Origin: an uncultured Eubacteriales bacterium
GTDB lineage: Bacteria; Bacillota; Clostridia; Oscillospirales; Acutalibacteraceae
Direction: 5' to 3'
Assembly: GCA_900321195.1 (NCBI GenBank)
Contig: ONVG01000087.1
Span: 1 to 6,664 of the forward strand
Length of the DNA: 6,664 nt
This document shows, one piece after another, positions 1 through 5,591 of the stretch. The translations under genes were made by a program, and so were the position numbers. The notes beneath the pieces are model-generated. The model was not told where the DNA came from, did not search any database, and worked only from the letters and a program-made list of their open reading frames with translations. Position 1 is the stretch's first letter. Each line of letters opens with the position of its first letter.

Positions 1-950
1 CCCTTTACCATATTGTCAATGGCTGAGATGGCTATAAACGTACCTGTACGGGTGTCCACATGAAGCGAAACATCGCAGAAATTAGAGTATTTGATGTTGT
101 GGATGTCTGCATTAGCTCCATCGGGAAGAAGTCTGACAAAAAACTCATCCTTGTAGAATTCTTCATAAGCTGCCCTTATCTGCTCCTTAGTAACTCCTTC
201 GTTAAGACGTGCATAACAGGTGGAAATTATTCCTCTGTTTACCGGAAGAAGATGCGGAACAAATGTTATCTTTACGCTTTTTCCGGAAAGCTTGGAAAGT
301 GTCTGCTCTATTTCGGGAGTGTGACGGTGATTTGCTACTTTATATGCATGAAAGCCTTCGTTGAGTTCGGGATAATGATTGCCCTGATTCGGCTTTCTGC
401 CTGCGCCCGTAACACCTGACTTTGAATCGATTATGATACCGTCAGTGCTTACAAGTCCGCCCTTTACTGCCGGAGCAAGCGCAAGCGGCGCGCCCGTTGT
501 GTAACAGCCGGGATTTGCGATTATCTTCTTTCCCTTTATGTTCTCTCTGAAAAGCTCAGGCATTCCGTATACAGACTTTTTGTGAAGCTCGTGGTCAAGG
601 AATTCACAGCCGTACCATTCCTTGTATTCATCCTCGCTTTCAAGACGGAAATCTGCGCCTAAGTCTATAAACGCCTTTCCTGCCTTGTCGCACTGAGCGG
701 CAAGCTCCTGTGAAAGACCGTGAGGAAGTGCCGCAAATATAACGTCACTCTTTTCAACGACTTCATCCTGATTGGTACACTCCATATCACAAAGTGTCTT
801 GTATGAAGGATATACCTCGCTGAGCTTTTTTCCCTCAAAGCTTACCGAGCTTATTGCGGCTATTTCAGCTTCGGGATGAGTAAGAAGTATGCGTACAAGC
901 TCTGCACCTGCATAACCTGTTGCACCTATGATACCTGCTTTTATCTTCAT
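1..950 (-). CDS. argC: N-acetyl-gamma-glutamyl-phosphate reductase, 3' end cut by window edge
   Basis: This enzyme reduces N-acetyl-glutamyl-5-phosphate to the semialdehyde with NADPH, the third step of ornithine/arginine synthesis, in the cytosol. I translated it directly: it opens MKIKAGIIGATGYAGAELVR, with the Rossmann GATGYAG loop at about residues 9-15. The catalytic cysteine lies in ANPGCYTTGAPL (Cys149), and later come a GVTGAGR stretch and a HRHTPEI segment typical of ArgC. About 316 codons are present without a stop, and the family is usually near 345 residues, so only the last 30 or so are missing beyond the left edge. The ATG at 948-950 is supported by AGGAG at 962-966, a rather long 11-nt spacing. 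It follows argH by 51 bases on the same strand and is presumably cotranscribed with argG-argH. Identification is very secure. Confidence 0.97.
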   Translation of the reverse strand, partial: MKIKAGIIGATGYAGAELVRILLTHPEAEIAAISSVSFEGKKLSEVYPSYKTLCDMECTNQDEVVEKSDVIFAALPHGLSQELAAQCDKAGKAFIDLGADFRLESEDEYKEWYGCEFLDHELHKKSVYGMPELFRENIKGKKIIANPGCYTTGAPLALAPAVKGGLVSTDGIIIDSKSGVTGAGRKPNQGNHYPELNEGFHAYKVANHRHTPEIEQTLSKLSGKSVKITFVPHLLPVNRGIISTCYARLNEGVTKEQIRAAYEEFYKDEFFVRLLPDGANADIHNIKYSNFCDVSLHVDTRTGTFIAISAIDNMVK

Positions 951-965
951 TTCTTTCCACTCTCC

Positions 966-985
966 TTTTTGTCATTTTTTGTCAT
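966..985. repeat. Tandem 10-bp duplication just upstream of the argC ribosome binding site
   Basis: The decamer TTTTTGTCAT occurs twice in perfect tandem (966-975 and 976-985) in the argH-argC spacer. Read on the transcribed strand it gives ATGACAAAAA twice, directly before the argC AGGAG. The first copy's ATG opens a 12-codon frame (985 down to 947) whose TGA overlaps the argC ATG. No convincing Shine-Dalgarno precedes that frame, so it is more likely a slippage duplication than a leader peptide. Confidence 0.7.
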
Positions 986-1001
986 ACTGAATATATTTCC
1001 A

Positions 1002-2378
1002 TTATGAATTATGAATTATTTCTCTGACTCTTGCAGCCTGAGCCTTTACATTCTCACTTGCGGGACCGCCAAGGACTTTTCGTCCGTTCACACAGTTTTC
1101 GAGTGAGATGGCTTCATATACGCCCTCGTCAAAAATATCGCATATCTTTTTATATTCATCAAGAGGAAGCTCCTCAAGAGTTGTTTTCTTCTCTATGCAG
1201 AGAGCTACAAGTGTTCCCGTTGCTTTGTATGCATCTCTGAAAGGCAAGCCTTTTTTAACAAGATAGTCTGCACAGTCGGTAGCGTTTATAAATCCGTTTG
1301 CGGCAGCCTTTCTCATGTTTTCGGGAATAACTCTCATAGTGTCTATCATCGGAGTGAATGCTGTAAGACACATCTTTACAGTATCAACAGCGTCAAATAT
1401 TGCTTCCTTATCCTCCTGCATGTCCTTGTTGTATGCAAGCGCAATACCCTTCATAACTGTAAGGAGCGTCATAAGGTCGCCGAAAACTCTGCCTGACTTT
1501 CCTCGTACAAGCTCGGCTATGTCGGGGTTTTTCTTCTGCGGCATGATGCTTGAACCTGTCGAGAATGCATCGTCAAGCTCTACAAACTTGAATTCCCAGC
1601 TGCACCACATGATTATCTCCTCGGAAAAACGTGAAAGATGAACCATGATTATTGAAAGCGCAGACGCAAGCTCCATGCAGAAATCACGGTCGGAAACACC
1701 GTCAAGACTGTTCTGACAGATATCGGCAAAGCCTAAAAGCCTTGCAGTTATAGTTCTGTCGATAGGATATGTGGTAGTTGCAAGCGCACCGCTTCCAAGC
1801 GGCATGCTGTCGGTATGTCTGTATGCACATTCAAGTCTGTCAACATCTCTGAGCAGCATTTCGGCGTAAGCCATAAGATGATGTCCGAAGGTTATCGGCT
1901 GCGCTCTCTGAAGATGTGTATATCCGGGCATAACTGCTGCTGAATATTCCTCTGCCTTATTGCAAAGGACCTCTATAACCTCCTTGACCTGCGACTTTAT
2001 ATTCTGTATCTCCTTTTTCAGATACAGGCGTATGTCAACAGCTACCTGATCGTTTCTGCTTCTTGCGGTATGAAGTCTTTTTCCGGTCTGTCCAAGCCTT
2101 TCCGTAAGCTCGCCCTCTATGAATGTATGTATATCCTCGGCGTTCGGGTCTATTTGAAGCTTTCCGCTGTCTATATCTGCAAGTATGCCTTCAAGTCCCT
2201 TAATTATAGCTTCGGATTCGCTTTTTTCGATTATTCCGCACTCGCCTATCATCTCGGCATGCGCGATACTGCCCTCTATATCCTCACGGTACATACGGCT
2301 GTCAAAGCTTATGGATGAATTGAAATCATTTGTTTTCTTGTCTATCTCTTTTGAAAATCTGCCTGCCCACAGCTTCAC
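1002..2378 (-). CDS. argH: Argininosuccinate lyase
   Basis: ArgH cleaves argininosuccinate to arginine and fumarate, the last step of arginine synthesis; the family is a homotetramer of the fumarase/aspartase superfamily. I place the start at a GTG (2376-2378) giving VKLWAGRFSK (read as Met-Lys-Leu-Trp), matching the usual MKLWGGRF beginning. AGGGAG lies 8 nt upstream, and the product is 458 residues, the normal family length. A longer frame back to a TTG at 2438 would add 20 unconserved residues and run through a hairpin, so I reject it. Superfamily motifs are intact: HTARSRNDQVA at about 103-113, PGYTHLQRAQP at 151-161 with the general-acid/base histidine, and the signature GSSIMPQKKNPD at 275-286 with the catalytic serine. 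It sits 110 bases after argG and 51 before argC in one leftward operon. The stop codon falls inside a short ATTCATA tandem repeat. Confidence 0.97.
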   Translation of the reverse strand: MKLWAGRFSKEIDKKTNDFNSSISFDSRMYREDIEGSIAHAEMIGECGIIEKSESEAIIKGLEGILADIDSGKLQIDPNAEDIHTFIEGELTERLGQTGKRLHTARSRNDQVAVDIRLYLKKEIQNIKSQVKEVIEVLCNKAEEYSAAVMPGYTHLQRAQPITFGHHLMAYAEMLLRDVDRLECAYRHTDSMPLGSGALATTTYPIDRTITARLLGFADICQNSLDGVSDRDFCMELASALSIIMVHLSRFSEEIIMWCSWEFKFVELDDAFSTGSSIMPQKKNPDIAELVRGKSGRVFGDLMTLLTVMKGIALAYNKDMQEDKEAIFDAVDTVKMCLTAFTPMIDTMRVIPENMRKAAANGFINATDCADYLVKKGLPFRDAYKATGTLVALCIEKKTTLEELPLDEYKKICDIFDEGVYEAISLENCVNGRKVLGGPASENVKAQAARVREIIHNS

Positions 2379-2428
2379 TGCGTTCACTCCCTGTTTATGA
2401 TTTTTTGCGTTCTGTATAAACAACAGTC

Positions 2429-2458
2429 GGGCGGACAATGAAAACTCACTGTTCGCCC
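2429..2458 (-). promoter_or_regulatory. Intergenic hairpin between argG and argH
   Basis: An inverted repeat pairs GGGCGGACA (2429-2437) with TGTTCGCCC (2450-2458): nine pairs including one G-T on one strand, plus three more pairs after a mismatch. It lies in the 110-base argG-argH gap, about 50 bases before the argH GTG. No T-run follows on either strand, so it is unlikely to be an efficient intrinsic terminator. A role as an mRNA processing or stability element that sets the argG:argH ratio is possible but unproven. Confidence 0.55.
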
Positions 2459-2488
2459 TGACATATTTCCGTTATATCAACGAAGTTC

Positions 2489-3709
2489 TCATTCCTTGAT
2501 AAGATTTTTCTTAGCCTGTACCTTTATCGGAAGTCCGAAGAGGTTTATAAAGCCTGCGGAATCCTTCTGGTTATAAACTTCGTCCTCGTCAAAGGTAGCT
2601 ATATCGGGATCATAAAGTGAATACGGTGATGTAACACCTGCATCTATTATGTTGCCCTTATAAAGCTTCAGCTTAACATCTCCCGTAACTGTCTCCTGTG
2701 TTGAGTCAACAAATGCAGAGAGAGCCTTGCGGAGCGGTGTGTACCACTGACCGAAATATACAAGCTCTGCAAAACGCAGACCTACTTCCTGCTTGTAGTG
2801 GTAGGTATCTCTGTCAAGAGTTATCTCTTCAAGCTTGTTGTGTGCATGATAAAGGATAGTTCCGCCGGGTGTTTCATATACACCTCTTGACTTCATGCCT
2901 ACAAGTCTGTTCTCAACGAGGTCTACGATACCTATACCGTTCTCGCCGCCAAGCTGGTTGAGCTTCTTTACTATTTCTACAGAGTCCAATTTCTCGCCGT
3001 CTATTGCTACCGGAATACCCTTTTCAAAAGAGATAGTTACATAAGTAGGCTTATCGGGAGCCTGCTCAGGTGAAACACCAAGCTCAAGGAAGCCTTCTTT
3101 GTTGTACATAGGCTCATTTGCGGGATCCTCAAGGTCAAGGCCTTCATGTGAAATATGCCAGATATTTTTATCCTTTGAATAGTTTGTTTCTCTTGTTATC
3201 TTCAAGGGGATATTGTGTGCCTCAGCATAGTCTATCTCCTCATCTCGTGATTTGATGCTCCACTCTCTCCAGGGTGCGATTATCTTCATATCAGGTGCAA
3301 AAGCCTTTATTGCAAGCTCAAATCTTACCTGATCGTTGCCCTTGCCGGTACAGCCGTGGCAGATAGCGTCTGCGCCCTCTTTAAGAGCTATTTCAACTAT
3401 TCTCTTTGCGATTATCGGTCTTGCGAATGATGTTCCGAGAAGATATTTGCTCTCATATACTGCATCAGCCTTTATTGTCGGGAATACATACTCATCGATG
3501 AATTCCTTGTTAAGATCTTCTATATAGAGCTTGGAAGCGCCTGTTGCAAGTGCTTTTTCTTCAAGTCCGTCAAGCTCTGTGCCCTGTCCTACGTCACCGG
3601 AAACTGCGATCACCTCACAGTTGTCATAGTTTTCCTTGAGCCAGGGAATGATTATAGATGTATCAAGTCCGCCTGAATATGCCAATACTACTTTTTTTAT
3701 ATCGCCCAT
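2489..3709 (-). CDS. argG: Argininosuccinate synthase
   Basis: ArgG joins citrulline and aspartate with ATP to give argininosuccinate, the committed step from citrulline to arginine, in the cytosol. The chosen ATG (3707-3709) gives MGDIKKVVLAYSGGLDTS and has GGAGG 8 nt upstream; 19 more upstream codons are open but lack conservation and overlap the promoter. The product is 406 residues, as expected for this family. The N-type ATP pyrophosphatase loop AYSGGLDTS is at 10-18. The substrate-binding YLLGTSFARP is at 89-98 and HGCTGKGNDQVRFE at 118-131, all intact. It is the first gene of the leftward argG-argH-argC operon, read from the promoter at 3747-3774 with an ARG box next to it, so arginine repression through ArgR/AhrC is likely. 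Confidence 0.98.
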   Translation of the reverse strand: MGDIKKVVLAYSGGLDTSIIIPWLKENYDNCEVIAVSGDVGQGTELDGLEEKALATGASKLYIEDLNKEFIDEYVFPTIKADAVYESKYLLGTSFARPIIAKRIVEIALKEGADAICHGCTGKGNDQVRFELAIKAFAPDMKIIAPWREWSIKSRDEEIDYAEAHNIPLKITRETNYSKDKNIWHISHEGLDLEDPANEPMYNKEGFLELGVSPEQAPDKPTYVTISFEKGIPVAIDGEKLDSVEIVKKLNQLGGENGIGIVDLVENRLVGMKSRGVYETPGGTILYHAHNKLEEITLDRDTYHYKQEVGLRFAELVYFGQWYTPLRKALSAFVDSTQETVTGDVKLKLYKGNIIDAGVTSPYSLYDPDIATFDEDEVYNQKDSAGFINLFGLPIKVQAKKNLIKE

Positions 3710-3746
3710 TTTGATGACCTCCGTTACTGTATTTATTACGATACTT

Positions 3747-3774
3747 ATTATACACCTTTTTTGCATAAAATCAA
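3747..3774 (-). promoter_or_regulatory. Sigma-A promoter of the argGHC operon
   Basis: On the minus strand a -35 TTGATT (3769-3774) is followed after 16 bases by a consensus -10 TATAAT (3747-3752). The predicted start near 3740 leaves a short leader of about 31 nt before the argG ATG, holding the GGAGGT ribosome binding site. The placement relative to argG and the adjoining ARG box make this a convincing promoter. Confidence 0.8.
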
Positions 3775-3780
3775 GTGATT

Positions 3781-3798
3781 TTTGAATATTTATTCAAG
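3781..3798. promoter_or_regulatory. ARG box (ArgR/AhrC operator)
   Basis: TTTGAATATTTATTCAAG matches 17 of 18 positions of the classical ARG box WNTGAATWWWWATTCANW, and its core TTGAATA-TT-TATTCAA is a perfect palindrome. It lies six bases upstream of the argG -35 hexamer, centred near -50 from the predicted start. The family regulator ArgR/AhrC binds such sites as an arginine-loaded hexamer, usually repressing biosynthetic genes. Position and gene identity agree. A weaker partial match (TGCATATTTATTTT, 3839-3852) and a half site (TGTATTCA, 3879-3886) lie further upstream. Confidence 0.85.
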
Positions 3799-3915
3799 CG
3801 CCGCCATCTTTGATTATTTTTATTCCATATTCTCAACATGCATATTTATTTTTTATATAATTTATCTCAAAACAGGCATGTATTCAGCCCCTATATTATC
3901 TTTTATTCTATATAT

Positions 3916-3940
3916 TTGTCCTCATGTCAGCATAGGACAA
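3916..3940. repeat. Short hairpin-forming inverted repeat in the argG/flavin reductase spacer
   Basis: TTGTCCT (3916-3922) and AGGACAA (3934-3940) are perfect complements. The stem extends inward by ATG/CAT past one bulged C, leaving a TCAG loop, for ten pairs in all. No T-run follows. It is about 70 bases upstream of the predicted -10 of the flavin reductase operon and could be an operator. The rest of 3799-3945 is AT-rich, with no gene that I can see. Confidence 0.55.
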
Positions 3941-3945
3941 TGAAA

Positions 3946-3979
3946 AAATATACATTTATGCATTAAAAAATGTATATTT
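3946..3979. promoter_or_regulatory. Perfect 12-bp inverted repeat, candidate operator for the flavin reductase operon
   Basis: AAATATACATTT (3946-3957) and AAATGTATATTT (3968-3979) are perfect inverted copies separated by ten bases. The site ends about 30 bases before the -10 hexamer of the rightward promoter, where an activator or repressor dimer could act. I cannot name the regulator; the very AT-rich surroundings make some palindromes expected by chance, but a perfect 12-bp arm is long. Confidence 0.55.
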
Positions 3980-4009
3980 ATATTTACTATTCTATTTCCG
4001 TTCTGTCTG

Positions 4010-4018
4010 TGGTATAAT
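4010..4018 (+). promoter_or_regulatory. Extended -10 promoter of the flavin reductase-SDR operon
   Basis: TGGTATAAT at 4010-4018 is a perfect extended -10 (TGn-TATAAT). No good -35 is found at the right distance (TTCTAT at 3990-3995 with 17-base spacing is poor), which fits dependence on the extended element or an activator. A start near 4025 would leave a leader of about 22 nt with GGAGGG at 4035-4040 before the ATG at 4047. Confidence 0.7.
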
Positions 4019-4046
4019 ATACTAAAAACATTACGGAGGGACAAAT

Positions 4047-4556
4047 ATGTTAAACTTTGAAAGAGCAGACACAAAAGCACTCAGCGGAGATTTCTTTACA
4101 AAGCTGAATAAGGAATGGATGCTTGTTACGGCAGGAAAGGAAAATGCTTTCAATACCATGACTGCAAGCTGGGGCGGTATAGGCGTACTCTGGAATAAAA
4201 ATGTATGCTTCGTTTTTATACGCAAAAGCCGCTATACCCTTGAATTCATAGACGAGAACGAGCGCTTTTCACTTTCTTTCTTCAACGGTGAGATGATGAA
4301 GGAGCTTCTTTTCTGCGGAAGAAATTCCGGAAGAGATGTCGATAAAATAAAAGAAACAGGTCTTTCGCCTGTTTTTGATGATGATGTAACATATTTTGAG
4401 CAGGCGGCTGTAGTCCTTAAATGCAGAAAGCTCTACAAGCAGACTATGACAGCCGAAAGCTTTATCGACAAGTCAGTTATAGACAAGTGCTATTCTGACA
4501 ATGACTGGCATGAAGTATTTGTTGCCGAGATAGAGGAAGTGCTTGTCAGGAAATGA
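4047..4556 (+). CDS. Flavin reductase-like FMN-binding protein
   Basis: This 169-residue protein belongs to the flavin reductase-like split-barrel family (flavoredoxin type). Members bind FMN as dimers and either reduce free flavin with NAD(P)H or pass electrons between partners; the exact reaction cannot be read from the sequence. Visible family features are KEWMLVTAG (22-30), NTMTASWGG (36-44) in the flavin-binding strand-turn, FIRKSRYT (57-64), which usually contacts the phosphate, and CGRNSGRDVDK (90-100), which matches the family's CG..SGR..DK segment. There is no signal peptide or membrane segment, so it is cytosolic. GGAGGG lies 6 nt before the ATG. The stop overlaps the start of the downstream SDR by ATGA, so the two are translationally coupled and may act on a shared redox substrate or cofactor, though that is an inference. 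Confidence 0.88.
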   Translation: MLNFERADTKALSGDFFTKLNKEWMLVTAGKENAFNTMTASWGGIGVLWNKNVCFVFIRKSRYTLEFIDENERFSLSFFNGEMMKELLFCGRNSGRDVDKIKETGLSPVFDDDVTYFEQAAVVLKCRKLYKQTMTAESFIDKSVIDKCYSDNDWHEVFVAEIEEVLVRK

Positions 4557-5287
4557 GAAATGTTCTTATAACAGGCGCTTCAAGGGGTATCGGCGCTGAA
4601 ACAGCGCGCATATTCGCGCAGGGCGGCGACCGTGTATTCATAAATTACAGCAAATCCGAAAATGCCGCCGCATCACTTCAAAAAGAGCTTTCAGAATGCG
4701 GTCATTATGCAGTGAGCATAAAAGCGGATGTATCAAGCTCAAGGGAAGTAAACGAGATGTTTGAAAGGATATCCCGCGAATACGGCGGCATAGATGTTCT
4801 CGTAAACAATGCAGGGATATCTCAGACAAAACTTTTCACTGATATTACAGATGATGACTGGAACACCATGATATCAACAAATCTTTCCGGTGTGTTTTAC
4901 TGCTGCCGCGCGGCTCTGCCATATATGATAAGGAAACATCACGGAAGGATAATAAATATCTCATCGATGTGGGGACAGGTCGGCGGCTCGTGCGAGGTAC
5001 ATTATTCGGCGGCAAAAGCAGGGATAATAGGTCTTACAAAGGCTCTTGCTATGGAAGAAGGTCTGAGCGGCATAACCGTCAACTGTATTGCGCCGGGAGT
5101 TATAGCTACCGAAATGAATTCTCATCTTTCCGAGCAGGATATATCCGTACTCAAAGATGAAACGCCAACAGGGACTATCGGTACACCGAAAGATGTTGCA
5201 AAAGCCGTATTTTTTCTTGCATCAGATTCATCCTCATTCATAACTGGTCAGACGCTTGGAGTAAACGGCGGATTTGTCGTCAGCTAA
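4553..5287 (+). CDS. Short-chain dehydrogenase/reductase, FabG-like or YmfI-like (EF-P 5-aminopentanone reductase)
   Basis: A complete classical SDR of 244 residues using NAD(P)H. The cofactor loop TGASRGIG is at 7-14, D59 follows the ADV motif, NNAG is at 85-88, and the catalytic set is N110, S138, Y151 and K155, with PG at 181-182 and a GQTLGVNGG end. Length and motifs fit 3-oxoacyl-ACP reductase FabG. However, SSMWGQVGGSCEVHYSAAKA (137-156) strongly resembles what I recall of YmfI, the Bacillus enzyme that reduces the 5-aminopentanone group on elongation factor P. A stand-alone gene away from other fatty-acid genes also suits that reading. The ATG overlaps the flavin reductase stop (ATGA), and only a weak AGGA precedes it, so translation probably depends on coupling. 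SDR membership is certain; the substrate is not. Confidence 0.9.
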   Translation: MRNVLITGASRGIGAETARIFAQGGDRVFINYSKSENAAASLQKELSECGHYAVSIKADVSSSREVNEMFERISREYGGIDVLVNNAGISQTKLFTDITDDDWNTMISTNLSGVFYCCRAALPYMIRKHHGRIINISSMWGQVGGSCEVHYSAAKAGIIGLTKALAMEEGLSGITVNCIAPGVIATEMNSHLSEQDISVLKDETPTGTIGTPKDVAKAVFFLASDSSSFITGQTLGVNGGFVVS

Positions 5288-5307
5288 TTCAGTGTCACAG
5301 AAATCAG

Positions 5308-5336
5308 TTGACTTTTTTGAAAAAACATACTATAAT
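5308..5336 (+). promoter_or_regulatory. Near-consensus promoter of the antisense RNA
   Basis: TTGACT (5308-5313) and TATAAT (5331-5336) are separated by exactly 17 bases, matching 11 of 12 consensus positions. It begins 20 bases after the SDR stop and points to a region without a rightward gene, ending at a terminator about 100 bases later. That combination signals a small RNA gene. The -35 lies inside one arm of an imperfect inverted repeat (5301-5319 with 5376-5396). Confidence 0.85.
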
Positions 5337-5374
5337 AAAAACAGACAAGGCGGCTGACCGGTTACGGTTAGTCC
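5337..5374 (-). terminator. Possible terminator of the toxin mRNA
   Basis: Read leftward, an imperfect stem (5352-5360 with 5365-5374, one bulge and one mismatch on this strand) is followed about ten bases later by a TTTTT run (5341-5337). The gap between stem and T-run makes it weak. Alternatively the pairing of this 3' region with the 5' leader of the same mRNA could supply the stem. Termination here would give a toxin mRNA of about 290 nt. Confidence 0.35.
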
Positions 5375-5376
5375 CC
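5346..5376. repeat. Left copy of inverted repeat flanking the toxin gene
   Basis: Shares the blocks CAAGGCG, CTGACC, TTACGG and GTCCCC, in the same order, with the reverse complement of 5592-5624. It forms the 5' end of the antisense RNA and, on the other strand, the 3' end of the toxin mRNA. Confidence 0.85.
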
Positions 5377-5397
5377 AAAAAATCAACTACTGATTTG

Positions 5398-5439
5398 AAG
5401 TAGCCGCTTTATTGAGGGAATAAGCGGTTACTTCTTTTT
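5398..5439 (+). terminator. Intrinsic terminator of the antisense RNA
   Basis: A stem pairs 5398-5409 with 5422-5433 (twelve pairs, one G-T), skips a bulged T at 5410, and adds 5411-5413 with 5419-5421. The loop is GAGGG and CTTTTT follows at 5434-5439. The T-run is present only in the rightward direction. It overlaps the last two codons and the stop of the leftward peptide gene and probably also ends any read-through from the SDR operon. Confidence 0.88.
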
Positions 5440-5529
5440 ATGCTCATTTATGTACCTGACAAGTTCAAGTATAAAACGGGCTAAAGATACTGTCACGCCG
5501 ATAGTATATATAATACCCAAAGCATTCAT
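5428..5529 (-). CDS. Candidate type I toxin, 33-residue hydrophobic peptide
   Basis: The frame runs from ATG (5527-5529) to TAA (5428-5430) and encodes 33 residues beginning MNALGIIYTIGV and ending INEHKKK. Residues 3-24 are mainly hydrophobic, with R18 and E22 as the only charges, then R25, a polar stretch and a KKK end: one short membrane or amphipathic helix with a basic tail. A good AGGGA (5538-5542) lies 8 nt upstream. No in-frame upstream start exists. A near-consensus promoter drives the gene, and an antisense RNA overlaps its 3' end. Size, composition and arrangement match Fst/Ldr, TxpA/BsrG and holin-like type I toxins, which insert in the membrane, but I do not recognise a specific named family. 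The coding assignment rests on context, not on homology. Confidence 0.72.
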   Translation of the reverse strand: MNALGIIYTIGVTVSLARFILELVRYINEHKKK

Positions 5530-5557
5530 AGTATCATTCCCTTTTCGTTATAACTCA

Positions 5558-5581
5558 GGGGGCAAAGAAGCTTTCGCCCCC
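5558..5581 (-). promoter_or_regulatory. Strong 5' UTR hairpin in the toxin mRNA
   Basis: GGGGGC and GCCCCC arms, extended by AAAG/CTTT past a bulged G, make about ten pairs around a three-base loop. No T-run follows in either direction. It lies between the toxin transcription start and the Shine-Dalgarno, 15 bases upstream of the latter. It probably shapes the leader, either stabilising the mRNA or delaying ribosome access as in other type I toxin messages. Confidence 0.7.
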
Positions 5582-5591
5582 TTGTAAAAAC

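Larger units (their letters stand above)
5343..5439 (+). ncRNA. Candidate antitoxin small RNA, antisense to the 3' end of the toxin mRNA
   Basis: The predicted RNA starts near 5343, seven bases after the -10, and ends at the terminator T-run at 5439, about 97 nt. It has a 5' hairpin (GGCTGACCG at 5352-5360 with 5365-5374, loop GTTA) and the 3' terminator stem. It is fully complementary to the last codons and 3' UTR of the peptide transcript on the other strand. Its 5' sequence CAAGGCGGCTGACCGGTTAC resembles the 5' leader of the toxin mRNA itself, and its terminator loop carries AGGGAAT, the same heptamer as the toxin Shine-Dalgarno region. It contains no plausible ORF. By analogy with RNA II of par or SR4 of bsrG it would block toxin synthesis or trigger mRNA decay; this is inference from architecture. 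Confidence 0.75.

Noticed and set aside
60..419. 119-codon rightward open frame
   Set aside because: It lies wholly antisense to argC, whose frame carries the NPGCY and other family motifs; no ribosome binding site or recognisable domain.
1315..1641. 108-codon rightward open frame inside argH
   Set aside because: It is antisense to the most conserved part of ArgH, including the GSSIMPQKKNP signature, and has no family features.
2379..2438. N-terminal extension of ArgH back to a TTG
   Set aside because: The extra 20 residues are not part of the usual ArgH start, and the TTG sits inside a hairpin; the GTG at 2378 has a proper Shine-Dalgarno and gives the normal length.
3710..3766. 19-residue N-terminal extension of ArgG
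   Set aside because: It would overlap the -10 element and the GGAGG that serves the ATG at 3709, and it is absent from the family's usual start.
3781..3798. ArgR control of the divergent flavin reductase operon
   Set aside because: The ARG box is more than 200 bases from that promoter and adjoins the argG promoter; nothing ties the rightward genes to arginine.
4031..4225. 64-codon leftward open frame over the flavin reductase start
   Set aside because: Antisense to a gene with a good promoter, ribosome binding site and conserved motifs; no evidence of its own.
5398..5439. Simple terminator of the SDR operon as the only function of 5288-5440
   Set aside because: A consensus promoter with 17-bp spacing precedes it by about 60 bases, and the leftward peptide gene overlaps it, so a plain terminator does not explain the structure, though it may also serve that purpose.
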